Source: SG8-4 sp964598225 (lineage in GTDB: Bacteria; Planctomycetota; Phycisphaerae; Sedimentisphaerales; Anaerobacaceae). From it: 37,008 nucleotides of DNA. A model generated the notes under the pieces. That model saw nothing but the letters and a program-made list of their open reading frames with translations, was not told the DNA's origin and searched no databases. The DNA lies in assembly GCA_964598225.1 (NCBI GenBank), contig CAZRBG010000057.1:1-37008 (forward strand). The letters run 5' to 3'. The translations under genes were made by a program, and so were the position numbers. Positions 16,277-24,090 of the stretch are shown piece after piece (position 1 is the stretch's first letter; the number at the start of each line of letters is the position of its first letter).

Positions 16277-17635
16277 TTAATTGAGTTGTCGCAATAGGGT
16301 TAGGGCTTGTTTCACCATATTCTCGCCGGCACCTCTCGCGAGATTCGTGCCGGAAACAGGCTCGTAGCCGCCCTCGTCGTAGGCCCGGTCGTGACAGACG
16401 TACCCTATGGCATCGTTGCTGAGTGTGGCTATGATCAGATTCTTCAGCTTGGACCGATTCTTAATCTCCAGACCGACTTCGACTAAAATCTCGCCGGGCA
16501 GGCCGAGAATATAGAGATCGCCGATTTTCAGTGCCTGTATTTCGGTAGTCACAGGATCGCTCTCTTGTTCGCCGTCGGGAGATTCTTTCGCAGGAAACAC
16601 GATCTTCCGCCGCGCCGCTTTAAGCGTTAATTCATCGGTAGTTGAGACAAACTGCAGCTTCCTCAGCGTTTCGCCTCCGAGGGCTTTTCCGATCTGCCGG
16701 CGTTGCCGAAAGCCCCTGGCGTATGGAACCGCGTTGCCCGCCAGACCGAGTGTAAACAGGCATGTTCCGCCCTCGGTACGCTCGACAATGGAAACGGCAT
16801 AAGCCGGGTAATCGGCGGATATAGCCGTAGGCATCGAAGGATATATGCTGACAGGATGACACCCAAAATTAATGACCGAGGCAATAATTTGACCTTCTGT
16901 GTCTTCTACTCGAATTACCCCGACATCGGGATCGATGGGGCCGAAATGCATCCCGTTCTCCTTGTCGGGGAAATCGAATGTTACGCGCGTGGTCCCGTTC
17001 TTCTCCTTAACTATTTTCCTTGTTTCTCTGATGGCGGCCGATAATGAAAACGCCATCTTCACTTCGCCGTCTTTGTTTCTCGGCCGTCGATTGTAGACTA
17101 TCTCAGCCAGCTCTCCCTTTGCCGTGCCGATGTTTACAGGCCGCATGCGCTTGTGAGCAACCCGGACAGTACCGGCGATTTTTCGTATCAAAGTCTTCCG
17201 GTAAGGCACGTTAATGGTGGATTTTTCTATCCTTTTGTCCGGCCGAAGTTTGGATTTGGAAAAGACCTCCGGCCCTGAGTGCGTATGCGTGGCGCAGACA
17301 AGAACATTGTCTTGAGGTATGCCGACCTGCTCGCCGATGATCTTTCGTATCGGCTCAGTTATTTCCTCCAAAGGCACGTACAGCAAATCGGCCGAGATGA
17401 TTGCCACCTGGCTCTTTCCGTCGGCGAGCACGAGAGCTTTGGCGTAAAGCTCATCGAGTATCGAATCACTCGGCTTGCCGTACGAGCCGATCAGCGGAAT
17501 CCCCACCGGCGGCGTGATGTTTACCTTCGCACATGCACCTGTTAGTTGAGCTTGCCCCGCGGAACAAAGAAGATGCAGCAGGGCCGAAACGACTGGGATC
17601 AACACAATTGACTTCAGAGTAGTTAATTTTTGCAT
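16277..17635 (-). CDS. Second exported ceramidase-like protein
   Basis: Paralogue of the previous gene in family and layout. The signal peptide is SIVLIPVVSALLHLLCSAGQ, probably cleaved after AQA near residue 29. It is followed by CAKVNITPPVGIPLIGSYG, CATHTHSGPE with zinc ligands His117 and His119, NFGCHPVSIYP and LFTLGLAGNAVPYA. It is 452 residues long. The two proteins are clearly diverged (different loops and catalytic surroundings), so this is not a recent duplication. It is the last gene of a minus-strand operon, 16 bp after an SDR gene, and its stop is 13 bp from the oppositely oriented ceramidase-like stop. The GCGGDQNP segment of the first protein is replaced by GLAGNAVPY, so substrate or activity may differ. 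Confidence 0.85.
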   Translation of the reverse strand: MQKLTTLKSIVLIPVVSALLHLLCSAGQAQLTGACAKVNITPPVGIPLIGSYGKPSDSILDELYAKALVLADGKSQVAIISADLLYVPLEEITEPIRKIIGEQVGIPQDNVLVCATHTHSGPEVFSKSKLRPDKRIEKSTINVPYRKTLIRKIAGTVRVAHKRMRPVNIGTAKGELAEIVYNRRPRNKDGEVKMAFSLSAAIRETRKIVKEKNGTTRVTFDFPDKENGMHFGPIDPDVGVIRVEDTEGQIIASVINFGCHPVSIYPSMPTAISADYPAYAVSIVERTEGGTCLFTLGLAGNAVPYARGFRQRRQIGKALGGETLRKLQFVSTTDELTLKAARRKIVFPAKESPDGEQESDPVTTEIQALKIGDLYILGLPGEILVEVGLEIKNRSKLKNLIIATLSNDAIGYVCHDRAYDEGGYEPVSGTNLARGAGENMVKQALTLLRQLN

Positions 17636-17651
17636 AGTACCTGTACCTCGG

Positions 17652-18371
17652 TCACATTCCCTGATCGGCGGGCATCACGAGGATGCGGGGGATAGCTACG
17701 TGGTTTGGTTGTTCGAGCATGAAGCGGATCGCCCGGGCGATGTCCGCCGGCTTGACCATTTCTTTGATGTCGAGCATATCCTTGGGGTGAACGTCGAAGT
17801 GATCCTGAAGGTGCGTCTCGACCAGGCCCGGCTCAAGCGCGGAGACTCGCACGCCTGTGCCGTAAGCCTGCATGCGCAGGTCCTCAGTCAACGCTTCGAC
17901 GGCATATTTCGTTCCTGCGTAGGCGCCCGTTGTCTTGCGCACTTTCGTGCCGAGGATGCTCGATGTATTGATAAGGTACCCGCCGCCTTGTTTGATCATG
18001 TGCCGCATCGCCAGAATCGCCAGGCGGCACACCGCCTCGATATTGACGCGAACCATGCGCGTCACATCTTCAAGGTCAATGTCCTCAGCGCTGCCTACGA
18101 TCATAATGCCCGCATTGTTGAAGACTACGTCGCACGAGCCGAATTTCTTCATCGCGGTGTCGATCAGCTTTTGCGGCAGCGCCTCGTCGGCCATATCACC
18201 TGCCACGACCTCCACTTCCGTATCGAGTTGGGAGGCGAGCTTGTCGAGCAGCTCTTTTCGCCGAGCCGTGATCACAAGCTTCATACCCGCACTCGCCAGT
18301 TCGCGAGCGGTGCCCTCGCCGATGCCGCTCGATGCACCCGTTATTATTGCGACTTTTCCTTTTAGTTCCAT
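17652..18371 (-). CDS. Short-chain dehydrogenase/reductase (SDR family)
   Basis: Cytoplasmic NAD(P)(H)-dependent oxidoreductase of the classical SDR type, 239 residues. The cofactor loop is TGASSGIGEG (residues 11-20) and the NNAG motif is at 85-88. The catalytic Ser is within TSS (136-138) and the Y-x-x-x-K pair is Tyr151/Lys155. An acidic residue after beta-2 is not evident and ARRK at 36-39 suggests NADP preference, which is inference. AGGAG precedes the ATG by 9 nt. It lies between the DUF1080 gene (15 bp gap) and a ceramidase-like gene (16 bp gap). This suggests it processes a sugar or lipid released by these secreted proteins, though SDRs are too versatile to name the substrate. Confidence 0.88.
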   Translation of the reverse strand: MELKGKVAIITGASSGIGEGTARELASAGMKLVITARRKELLDKLASQLDTEVEVVAGDMADEALPQKLIDTAMKKFGSCDVVFNNAGIMIVGSAEDIDLEDVTRMVRVNIEAVCRLAILAMRHMIKQGGGYLINTSSILGTKVRKTTGAYAGTKYAVEALTEDLRMQAYGTGVRVSALEPGLVETHLQDHFDVHPKDMLDIKEMVKPADIARAIRFMLEQPNHVAIPRILVMPADQGM

Positions 18372-18386
18372 GTCACGTATCTCCTA

Positions 18387-19517
18387 TTAGTAGTCTTTCA
18401 ACGGCCTGATCCTGGCGCCCCGATAGTGGATCACTGCGTTCGGCGTGTGTTGCTGAAAGCCAATTCCGCCTTTGAACGGAGGCCGCAATTTGTCGGTTTC
18501 ACAGACTTTTTCCCCGTTGACCATAACCATCGCCTTTGCTCCGTTATTGAATATCTGGAGCAGAAACCATTGTTCGTCCTCGGCTAACACTCGATCTGCG
18601 GGAGCAATTCCATAAAGACTGCCCGTCGGGTTCGTACTGTCGGGCGTGTTGAAGACCTGGACCTCGACGCGGCGATTTCTGTAATTGAAGAGTACGCCCC
18701 CGTTGCCGTTCACCATTGTTTTGGCCCAGACCTGCAATTCATAGGGAGCCTCGTATACTTGTTTTGTGATCGCTGCGCCGTCGTTTCCTCTGCCCGTAAG
18801 CACTTTATCCCGAATTTGCCAGTCCGAGTGGCCCTGAACGCGGAATCCGTCTACGCCCGAGGCGAACAAGTCGATCCAACGCTCTATATTCGGCAGCAGT
18901 TTGATTCGAATATTTCTGAAAAACGCCTTGCAGCCGATGTTCTGTATGCCGATAAAGCCCTTGCGCAGCCGATACTTGAAAGCCTCGTGGCCGCTCATGT
19001 CGATATTGTGGATTAAGGTTCCGTTCAGTGTAATGCAGAGCCGGGGCCAGTTGCACTCGACCTCACATTGGTTCCACTTGCCGGACGGTAAATTGGCGAT
19101 TTTCAGCGGCGCAGCGGCATCGTAAATCGCCCCCGGCGATCTGGCGCCGTATTCTCTCTTGTCGTGCCGCAGATGAAATTTGAATCCGAGTTTCGATGCC
19201 GGCCCGTCCAGCGGGGCATGGAACAGAATCCCGCCCTCGTACCATCCCTGAGTTTGATACTCGAAACGAAGAACGAAATTCTCGTATTCTCTGTCGGTTC
19301 GCAGCCACGAAGGGTACGGTTTGGCTCCCGTGCAATATATAGCTCCGTCCTTAACGACAAATGCTTCAGACGTTCCAACTGCCAACCAGCCACTAAGGTC
19401 TTTACCGTTGAACAGTGTGACAAAACCGTCTTGCGAAAAAACAGGCCCGCAGAGCAGACTCCCGAGGATCGCAATTGTTCCAAGCATGCGAGCCTTAATC
19501 GTAGATTCTCGAATCAT
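18387..19517 (-). CDS. Exported DUF1080 (3-keto-disaccharide hydrolase-like) protein with two domains
   Basis: Secreted concanavalin-like beta-sandwich protein of 376 residues. A signal peptide (MLGTIAILGSLLCGPVFSQ after a short basic leader) is followed by the DUF1080 hallmark FVTLFNGKDLSGW, then REYENFVLRFEYQ and EGGILFHAP. A second, similar sandwich begins near residue 212 with WIDLFASGVDGFRVQGHSDW and ends with QHTPNAVIHYRGARIRPL. Several DUF1080 members are described as 3-keto-glycoside hydrolases or sugar-binding proteins; whether this one is catalytic is unknown. AAGGAG lies 6 nt before ATG 19517. It is the first gene of the operon DUF1080 - SDR - ceramidase-like, with a recognisable promoter. 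Confidence 0.87.
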   Translation of the reverse strand: MIRESTIKARMLGTIAILGSLLCGPVFSQDGFVTLFNGKDLSGWLAVGTSEAFVVKDGAIYCTGAKPYPSWLRTDREYENFVLRFEYQTQGWYEGGILFHAPLDGPASKLGFKFHLRHDKREYGARSPGAIYDAAAPLKIANLPSGKWNQCEVECNWPRLCITLNGTLIHNIDMSGHEAFKYRLRKGFIGIQNIGCKAFFRNIRIKLLPNIERWIDLFASGVDGFRVQGHSDWQIRDKVLTGRGNDGAAITKQVYEAPYELQVWAKTMVNGNGGVLFNYRNRRVEVQVFNTPDSTNPTGSLYGIAPADRVLAEDEQWFLLQIFNNGAKAMVMVNGEKVCETDKLRPPFKGGIGFQQHTPNAVIHYRGARIRPLKDY

Positions 19518-19570
19518 CCATTACTCCTTATTGTGCCATCGAGCTTAAACGAGTCATCCGATAAGTAGAC

Positions 19571-19598
19571 AGCATAACAACATTTGTTCCGATCTCAA
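19571..19598 (-). promoter_or_regulatory. Promoter of the DUF1080-SDR-ceramidase operon
   Basis: On the minus strand TTGAGA (19598-19593) is followed after 16 bp by TATGCT (19576-19571), about 55 bp before the ATG at 19517. The -35 matches 5 of 6 and the -10 matches 4 of 6. Confidence 0.5.
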
Positions 19599-19695
19599 GA
19601 ACTATCGTTTTCTAAATTCATTGTTGCTTGACAAAGATTCGAACGTAAAATGAAAGAAAATGTTCTTTTATGTGTTGTTTTTCCGAAGGTGAAAG

Positions 19696-20868
19696 ATGAA
19701 TCAACGAATTCTCGTACTGTTTCTTGTCATAGCCGTTCTTTTTGCCGGGAATAGCTGCTCACGGGCAGGCGAAATACGTGTCAAGAGTTCATTGGAGCTC
19801 AAAAGGGCGGTCGGAGAGTTGCGGCCGGGGACGAAACTGCTGCTGGAGCCGGGCGTATACACAGGAGGCGTCTATCTGAGCAATGTCAAAGGTACTGAGG
19901 AAAAGCCCGTACTAATTCAAGGGGCGGACAGCGAAGACCCGCCGCTTTTCGAGGGCGGCAGACAGGCACTTCATCTTGCCGACTGCAGCTATCTGACTCT
20001 GCGCAATCTGATGGTAAAGGGTTTTCCCACCAACGGCATCAACATCGACGACGGCGGCTCTTTCGAGACGCCCGCCCATCATATCGTTCTGGAAAATGTA
20101 ACAATTCTGGAAACGGGACCGAAGGGAAATCATGATGCACTCAAAATGTCCGGCGTGGACCATTTTGTCGTGCGCAAATGCCGATTTGAGGGCTGGGGCG
20201 GCTCCGGAATCGACATGGTCGGCTGCCATCATGGAATCGTCGAGGATTGCACTTTCACGGGGAGGTCGGGTTTTTCGCATTCCAACGCCGTTCAGCTCAA
20301 AGGCGGCACCGAAGATATTCTCGTACAATGCTGCTTTTTCAATGACGCCGGGCAGCGATCTATAAACCTCGGAGGGAGCACAGGCCTTCAGTTTTTCCGC
20401 CCGGAGGTACGCGATTACGAGGCCGGAAACATCACGATAGCGGGCAACCGCTTCGTCGGCAGCACGGCCCCGGTTGCATGGGTAACATCCGACGGCGGGC
20501 ACGTCCATCACAATACAATCATCCTGCCCGATAAATGGATACTGCGTATTCTGCAAGAGAGCCGGGATGCACGATTTAAGCCATGCCATGACGGCCTGTT
20601 CGAACGGAACCTCATCGTATTCGACTCGAAGGTCCACACATTCGTAAACGTGGGCCCCGGAACCTCCGCCGAGACCTTCATGTTCGAGCATAACGCCTGG
20701 ATCGATATAGAAGGAAACCGAGAACCCGTGCTGCCCGTGCCGGAAACCAACGGAATATACCTGAACGATATATCAATTGAGCGCAAAGCTTTAGCGGATG
20801 CTAAGTTCGAGATTGATGATAATCGAGTTGAAGGAATCGGCGCCAAAGCATATGAACGAATCAGATGA
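19696..20868 (+). CDS. Exported right-handed parallel beta-helix protein (polysaccharide lyase/epimerase-like)
   Basis: Secreted protein of 390 residues. The signal peptide is ILVLFLVIAVLFAG, with cysteine nearby (NSCSRAG), so a lipoprotein is possible but the lipobox is poor. The body shows beta-helix repeats: LYLSNVKGTEEKPVLIQG-like turns, DCSYLTLRNLMVKG, HHIVLENVTILE, DHFVVRKCRFEGW, HHGIVEDCTFTG and GNITIAGNRFVGS. These resemble the chondroitinase B/alginate lyase and pectate-lyase-like superfamily, in which repeats with asparagine ladders bind polysaccharide. Catalytic residues cannot be assigned by eye. GAAGGTG precedes ATG 19696. It is divergent from the DUF1080 operon. TTGACA at 19628-19633 lacks a -10 at proper spacing, so its promoter is unclear. 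Confidence 0.82.
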   Translation: MNQRILVLFLVIAVLFAGNSCSRAGEIRVKSSLELKRAVGELRPGTKLLLEPGVYTGGVYLSNVKGTEEKPVLIQGADSEDPPLFEGGRQALHLADCSYLTLRNLMVKGFPTNGINIDDGGSFETPAHHIVLENVTILETGPKGNHDALKMSGVDHFVVRKCRFEGWGGSGIDMVGCHHGIVEDCTFTGRSGFSHSNAVQLKGGTEDILVQCCFFNDAGQRSINLGGSTGLQFFRPEVRDYEAGNITIAGNRFVGSTAPVAWVTSDGGHVHHNTIILPDKWILRILQESRDARFKPCHDGLFERNLIVFDSKVHTFVNVGPGTSAETFMFEHNAWIDIEGNREPVLPVPETNGIYLNDISIERKALADAKFEIDDNRVEGIGAKAYERIR

Positions 20869-20958
20869 TGAAGATAGCCGAAATATTAGCGGAAGCGCCG
20901 TATATCGCTATGCGGCAGCCCGGCAGGTTTTCTTTATGGATTTATCCCGCCCGCATTC

Positions 20959-20987
20959 TTGACAGCGGATTAGGGATATGCAATAAT
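20959..20987 (+). promoter_or_regulatory. Strong promoter of tRNA-Val
   Basis: TTGACA (20959-20964), a 17-bp spacer, and AATAAT (20982-20987). The -35 is perfect and the -10 matches 5 of 6. Transcription should start near 20995, about 55 nt upstream of the tRNA. Confidence 0.78.
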
Positions 20988-21049
20988 CATACGGTCTCGT
21001 TCTGCAATTGAGCGGCGCCGTAACAGGTCCGTTGCAGACAGAGATTTTC

Positions 21050-21123
21050 GGGCGATTAGCTCAGTCGGCTAGAGCGCCTGCTTTACACGCAGGAAGTCAC
21101 AGGTTCAAGTCCTGTATCGCCCA
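21050..21123 (+). tRNA. tRNA-Val (anticodon TAC)
   Basis: Complete cloverleaf: acceptor GGGCGAT (21050-21056) pairs with ATCGCCC, discriminator A at 21123. D-arm GCTC...GAGC, anticodon arm CCTGC-TTTACAC-GCAGG with anticodon TAC, T-arm ACAGG-TTCAAGT-CCTGT. CCA is not encoded. It has its own promoter. Mobile-element remnants begin directly after it. Confidence 0.96.
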
Positions 21124-21515
21124 TTTTTATAGGTGATGAGCTCACAAGCACTCGACCCACAACGCACATCTGCTGCAGATGGGAAGAGGATTTCTGGATT
21201 GTGGATGCCGAGAGCTACCAACCGTTCTTCGTTGTGGACGGCCAGCAACGACTCACAACTGCGATCATTGGTGATATAGAAAAAGTAATGAATATCATCG
21301 AATAGAACAGCCTCGCCTTTTTCCACCGACAAATTCTTTCGCAGAATTACTACTCGATACGACTTGCAGCATTTGACAGACTTATACTCAACCTCGGCCC
21401 CGTGCTCTGATTGGAATCGAATATTCCTGTAGCCTCGGTCTCTAATAGTCTGGCATTTGACATTGTCCGGCTTCGTGCGAGGCTCTGTCTTGATCTTTTT
21501 TCGAGGCGTTTGCAA
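21124..21515 (-). pseudogene. IS1380-family transposase fragment
   Basis: The minus-strand frame contains VKCCKSYRVVILRKNLSVEK, then KGEAVLFDDIHYFFYITNDR. This is the central block of IS1380-family DDE transposases, preceded by a recognisable KTIRL/EVEYK-like region (NIRFQSEHGAEVEYK). The N-terminal third and all of the protein after the YFFYITN block are missing; the frame then runs through unrelated residues and only stops at 21105, inside the tRNA-Val gene. No terminal inverted repeats were found. It is clearly non-functional. Confidence 0.75.
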
Positions 21516-21636
21516 ATTCTGTGCTTGCGTTGTCTCAGTTATTGGACTAAGCGGCTTCGCCGCCTGACTGCCCCGCTACGCTACGTCTCCTGATCATCCT
21601 GCCTCTCTTTTGATCAATCCCCTGTCCTCCATACAG

Positions 21637-21655
21637 CCCGGCCACAGTGGCCGGG
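21637..21655. repeat. Perfect GC-rich hairpin between transposase remnants
   Basis: CCCGGCCA (21637-21644), loop CAG, TGGCCGGG (21648-21655). Located between the IS1380 fragment and the IS91-like fragment. It may be an element-end structure or an attenuator-like stem; no T-run follows. Confidence 0.5.
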
Positions 21656-21685
21656 GATTCCTGTAACTCTATTGGAGGCTCAGAT

Positions 21686-22204
21686 ATGGTTACGAGAGAT
21701 GGTACCCTCCGGCGCCGACAGTGGTGTTCGTACTGCAAACCATACGGAACAGGTAAAGAGGCTCTTCTACAGTACCTCGCCCGTTATGTCTTTCGGATCG
21801 CGATCACCAATCACCGATTGTTGTCCATGGATGAAAGCCACGTGACGTTCCGGTACAAGGACCATGACATAGGCCAGTGGAAGACCGAACGGATAGAGGG
21901 TATTCAGTTCCTCCGTCGGTTTCTTTTTCATGTCCTGCCAAAGGGCTTCCACAAGGTGCGCTATTACGGTCTCTGGCATCCCTGTAAACGAGATCGGCAA
22001 GCCCGGGCCCTCCTGCTGCTGGAACTGACGGCGGCGTCTGCTGCACACAGCGTTGCGATCCTAATGGCTGATATTGCCGATGGGGCACTCGGGCAAAGTG
22101 ACCTGGCAGCTCAGGACCACGCAATCAAATGTCCAAAGTGCGGCAGCATGAACGTTTGTCGGATTGATACCCTCCACCGAAGAAATCCGATGGTTGTCAA
22201 ATGA
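21686..22204 (+). pseudogene. IS91-family (Y2/HUH) transposase, C-terminal fragment
   Basis: Reads WCSYCKPYGTGKEALLQYLA, then RYVFRIAITNHRLLSMDESH, then VTFRYKD and FLRRFLFHVLPKGFHKVRYY followed by GLWHP. These are the characteristic C-terminal blocks of IS91-type rolling-circle transposases. The N-terminal zinc finger, the HUH motif and the catalytic tyrosines lie upstream and are absent. The tail with CPKCGSMNVCRI matches the C-terminal zinc-finger-like end, so the 3' end of the gene is intact while its 5' two-thirds are gone. No element boundary is visible. Confidence 0.78.
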
Positions 22205-22537
22205 TCCATAGACAGGCAGTGAAGATTCTTCTGCTCTCTGCTGGCCCTGTCATCCATCGTAAGCTCTCCGCAAGGAGTCCCAAGGACAACGACGGCGTGA
22301 TGGATATTACCTAACCGCGCTGTCGATCCATCGTGTTTTCGGCAATCGCCGTAAGCCCACGGTAGTGGTACGGCTTCTTGAGCTGTCATCTTCGATACAC
22401 AACACTGTTTACGAAGCGATGGACCTGTTCACTTCTGAAAGTGTCTCCAAAACTCTTCCAAGATACTTGCCTCAGACCCCGCGCTCAGTCCAATCTGGTT
22501 TTACCCATCGGCTGCGCGACGGGAAAAACCATGTCTA
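22205..22537. other. Decayed DNA between the transposase and recombinase remnants
   Basis: No intact gene. The frame leading into the recombinase fragment is interrupted, and the rest shows no recognisable motif. It probably includes degraded 5' parts of the recombinase gene. Confidence 0.4.
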
Positions 22538-22735
22538 TTGAGGATTGCCATAAGCATGTGGTTCGCAAATGGCATGAGTGAGCATGATGTGATGGTCCTT
22601 GCAGGGCACGCAAGTTTCGCGACAACCCATGAGTTTTATCTTGCTGTGGCCGATGATTTGATTAGCCGTGCAAAGGTCCCAACTGCCCGGGGTCCGAGCC
22701 AAAAATCAGTACGTTTTGGTACGCTTCGCTTTTAA
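22538..22735 (+). pseudogene. Tyrosine recombinase (phage-integrase family) C-terminal fragment
   Basis: The frame reads FANGMSEHDVMVLAGHASFA followed by TTHEFYLAVADDLISRAK. This matches the C-terminal catalytic block of tyrosine recombinases, L-x-G-H-x-x-x-x-T-T-x-x-Y, with the AGH histidine and the putative nucleophile tyrosine. The H-x-x-R box and everything upstream are not recognisable. Such recombinase genes often accompany IS91-like transposases. A complete integrase is not present, so the region is not mobile on its own. Confidence 0.68.
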
Positions 22736-22748
22736 GGCCAAAAAAGAT

Positions 22749-22778
22749 TTGACAGCATGTGCAAGAAGTTGTTATGCT
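22749..22778 (+). promoter_or_regulatory. Promoter of tRNA-Met
   Basis: TTGACA (22749-22754), an 18-bp spacer, and TATGCT (22773-22778), 19 bp before the tRNA. It starts 13 bp after the recombinase fragment. Confidence 0.7.
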
Positions 22779-22797
22779 TCCGGCGTTTAGAAGATTC

Positions 22798-22871
22798 GGC
22801 GGCGTAGCTCAGTTGGTTAGAGCATGGGATTCATAAGCCCAGGGTCGAAGGTTCGAATCCTTCCGCCGCTA
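22798..22871 (+). tRNA. tRNA-Met (anticodon CAT)
   Basis: Acceptor GGCGGCG (22798-22804) pairs with CGCCGCT (one G-T), discriminator A at 22871. D-arm GCTC...GAGC, T-arm GAAGG-TTCGAAT-CCTTC. Anticodon loop TTCATAA gives CAT; the anticodon stem TGGGA/GCCCA has one A-G mismatch. Elongator Met is most likely, but a CAT anticodon also fits lysidine-modified tRNA-Ile, which cannot be excluded by eye. It lacks the C-A mismatch and GGG/CCC features of an initiator. Confidence 0.88.
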
Positions 22872-22889
22872 TTAGATTTGTGATTTAAT

Positions 22890-22933
22890 ATTTACTGTTC
22901 GTGAATACGGCCTTGCCGATACGAACAGTAAAT
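22890..22933. repeat. Long perfect inverted repeat between tRNA-Met and tRNA-Glu
   Basis: ATTTACTGTTCGT (22890-22902) and ACGAACAGTAAAT (22921-22933) form a 13-bp stem, with a smaller inner stem CGGC/GCCG (908-911/915-918 of the 22 kb block). The outer AT-rich flanks are also imperfectly complementary (GATTTAATATTTAC and AATAATAAATCGTAAA). It may be a terminator or processing stem, or a miniature palindromic insertion. Confidence 0.65.
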
Positions 22934-22960
22934 AACAAATAATAAATCGTAAATACTATG

Positions 22961-23033
22961 GCCCCCTTCGTCTAGTGGCCTAGGATATCAGGTTCTCATC
23001 CTGGAGACAGGGGTTCGACTCCCCTAGGGGGTA
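22961..23033 (+). tRNA. tRNA-Glu (anticodon CTC)
   Basis: Acceptor GCCCCCT (22961-22967) pairs with AGGGGGT, discriminator A at 23033. Anticodon loop TTCTCAT gives CTC; T-arm AGGGG-TTCGACT-CCCCT. No encoded CCA. A T-rich run (ATTTTTTATTT) follows immediately. Confidence 0.95.
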
Positions 23034-23088
23034 TTTTTTATTTACTATTGACTATTGTAGTACCACACAAGTTAGCGGAGGTGAGCAG

Positions 23089-23581
23089 ATGACGCAGAAC
23101 GATACGTCAAGGGACGTTCGACAAGATAGACTTAAGGCATCCAAGGCGTTGCGTTACGAATGGTGGATGCTGGATGAGTGCGCAGACAAAGCGCCACTCT
23201 ATAAGGATAAGGACACAATAGTCCACAATTCACTTATCGAAGCTTTTTGTGTCCATTGTAAGGTCAATAATCTGCTTTCACATCTTACATTTAAACGTCT
23301 GCGTCTTGAAAAGAAAGATAGAAAGCAAATGGGGTCCGGCGCAGATCGCAAATGAAGTGAATCAGGAGATGTTCCGGTTTATTGATGCGGCTGACAAGAG
23401 CATGCTTTGCGATGAAATAAAGGCATATCAGAAACGGCTAAAATCCAGAAACAGTACTCAAGACAGCAAACTGGTTTGTACCACAAGTGATTACATCTCT
23501 TCCGGGACAATTGTTTCCGCTCATGGCGGACCTACGAGTTTCAGGCGTAAGAAGAAAGAACCTTGGCCTAAGAACATCTAA
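23089..23581 (+). pseudogene. Frameshifted small helical protein, possibly HEPN-like
   Basis: Two overlapping frames each carry half of what looks like one protein. The first (23089-23355) starts after a strong GGAGGTG ribosome-binding site. It reads KASKALRYEWWMLDECAD and HNSLIEAFCVHCKVNNLLSH, a helical pattern resembling N-termini of HEPN-like proteins. The second (+1 frame, ending 23581) carries NQEMFRFIDAADKSMLCDEI and TTSDYISSGTIVSAHGGPT, which look like the conserved C-terminal half. The break falls around 23300-23345. There is no obvious slippery site, and the +1 direction argues against -1 programmed shifting, so I read it as a pseudogene. Its terminal TAA overlaps the ATG of tadA (TAATG). 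The HEPN assignment is tentative. Confidence 0.5.
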
Positions 23582-24063
23582 TGAATAGTGATTGTGATGA
23601 TAGATACATGAAATTGGCTGTGGAACAAGCCGAGATCGCAGAAGAAAACGGCGACGTGCCTATCGGGGCGGTGATCGTTCACGAAAACCGGATCATCGGT
23701 CGGGCGTACAACCAGCGGGAGCAATTAGCCGACCCGACGGCCCACGCCGAGATAATTGCCCTGACCCAGGCGGCGGCTTCCATCGAAAGCTGGAGGTTGC
23801 ACGGCTGCACGATTTATGTTACCTTAGAGCCTTGTCCGATGTGTGCCGGGGCGCTTGTGCTGGCCAGGCTCGACAGACTGGTCTTCGGCTGCGAAGACCC
23901 GAAAACCGGTGCATGCGGCAGTTTGTACAATATAGTCGAAGACAAGAGGCTCAATCACAGATTAAACGTGACGTCCGGCGTCCTCGCCGAACAGTGCAGC
24001 AGACAATTGCAGAGCTTTTTTCAGCAGAAAAGGACTCAGAACAGCCCGGAAACTCAAAACTAA
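23581..24063 (+). CDS. tadA: tRNA-specific adenosine deaminase (A34 to inosine)
   Basis: Deaminates the wobble adenosine of tRNA-Arg(ACG) to inosine. The zinc site is complete: HAE at residues 55-57 (His ligand and catalytic Glu) and PCPMC at 84-88 (Cys85 and Cys88 ligands). GDVPIGAVIV precedes it, the usual N-terminal part, and the length of 160 residues is normal. The ATG overlaps the stop of the upstream frameshifted gene (TAATG), implying translational coupling. The next gene, tRNA-Ser, begins 27 bp after its stop. Confidence 0.95.
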   Translation: MNSDCDDRYMKLAVEQAEIAEENGDVPIGAVIVHENRIIGRAYNQREQLADPTAHAEIIALTQAAASIESWRLHGCTIYVTLEPCPMCAGALVLARLDRLVFGCEDPKTGACGSLYNIVEDKRLNHRLNVTSGVLAEQCSRQLQSFFQQKRTQNSPETQN

Positions 24064-24090
24064 GAACCCATGACTCACAACTGTAATGCC

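Noticed and set aside
21050..22871. Genomic island with tRNA-Val attL/attR
   Set aside because: No second copy of the tRNA-Val 3' end was found downstream, and the recombinase is only a fragment.
23290..23350. Programmed ribosomal frameshift in the tadA-upstream gene
   Set aside because: The shift is +1 and there is no recognisable slippery heptamer or stop-codon-driven +1 site; a sequencing or genuine mutation is simpler.
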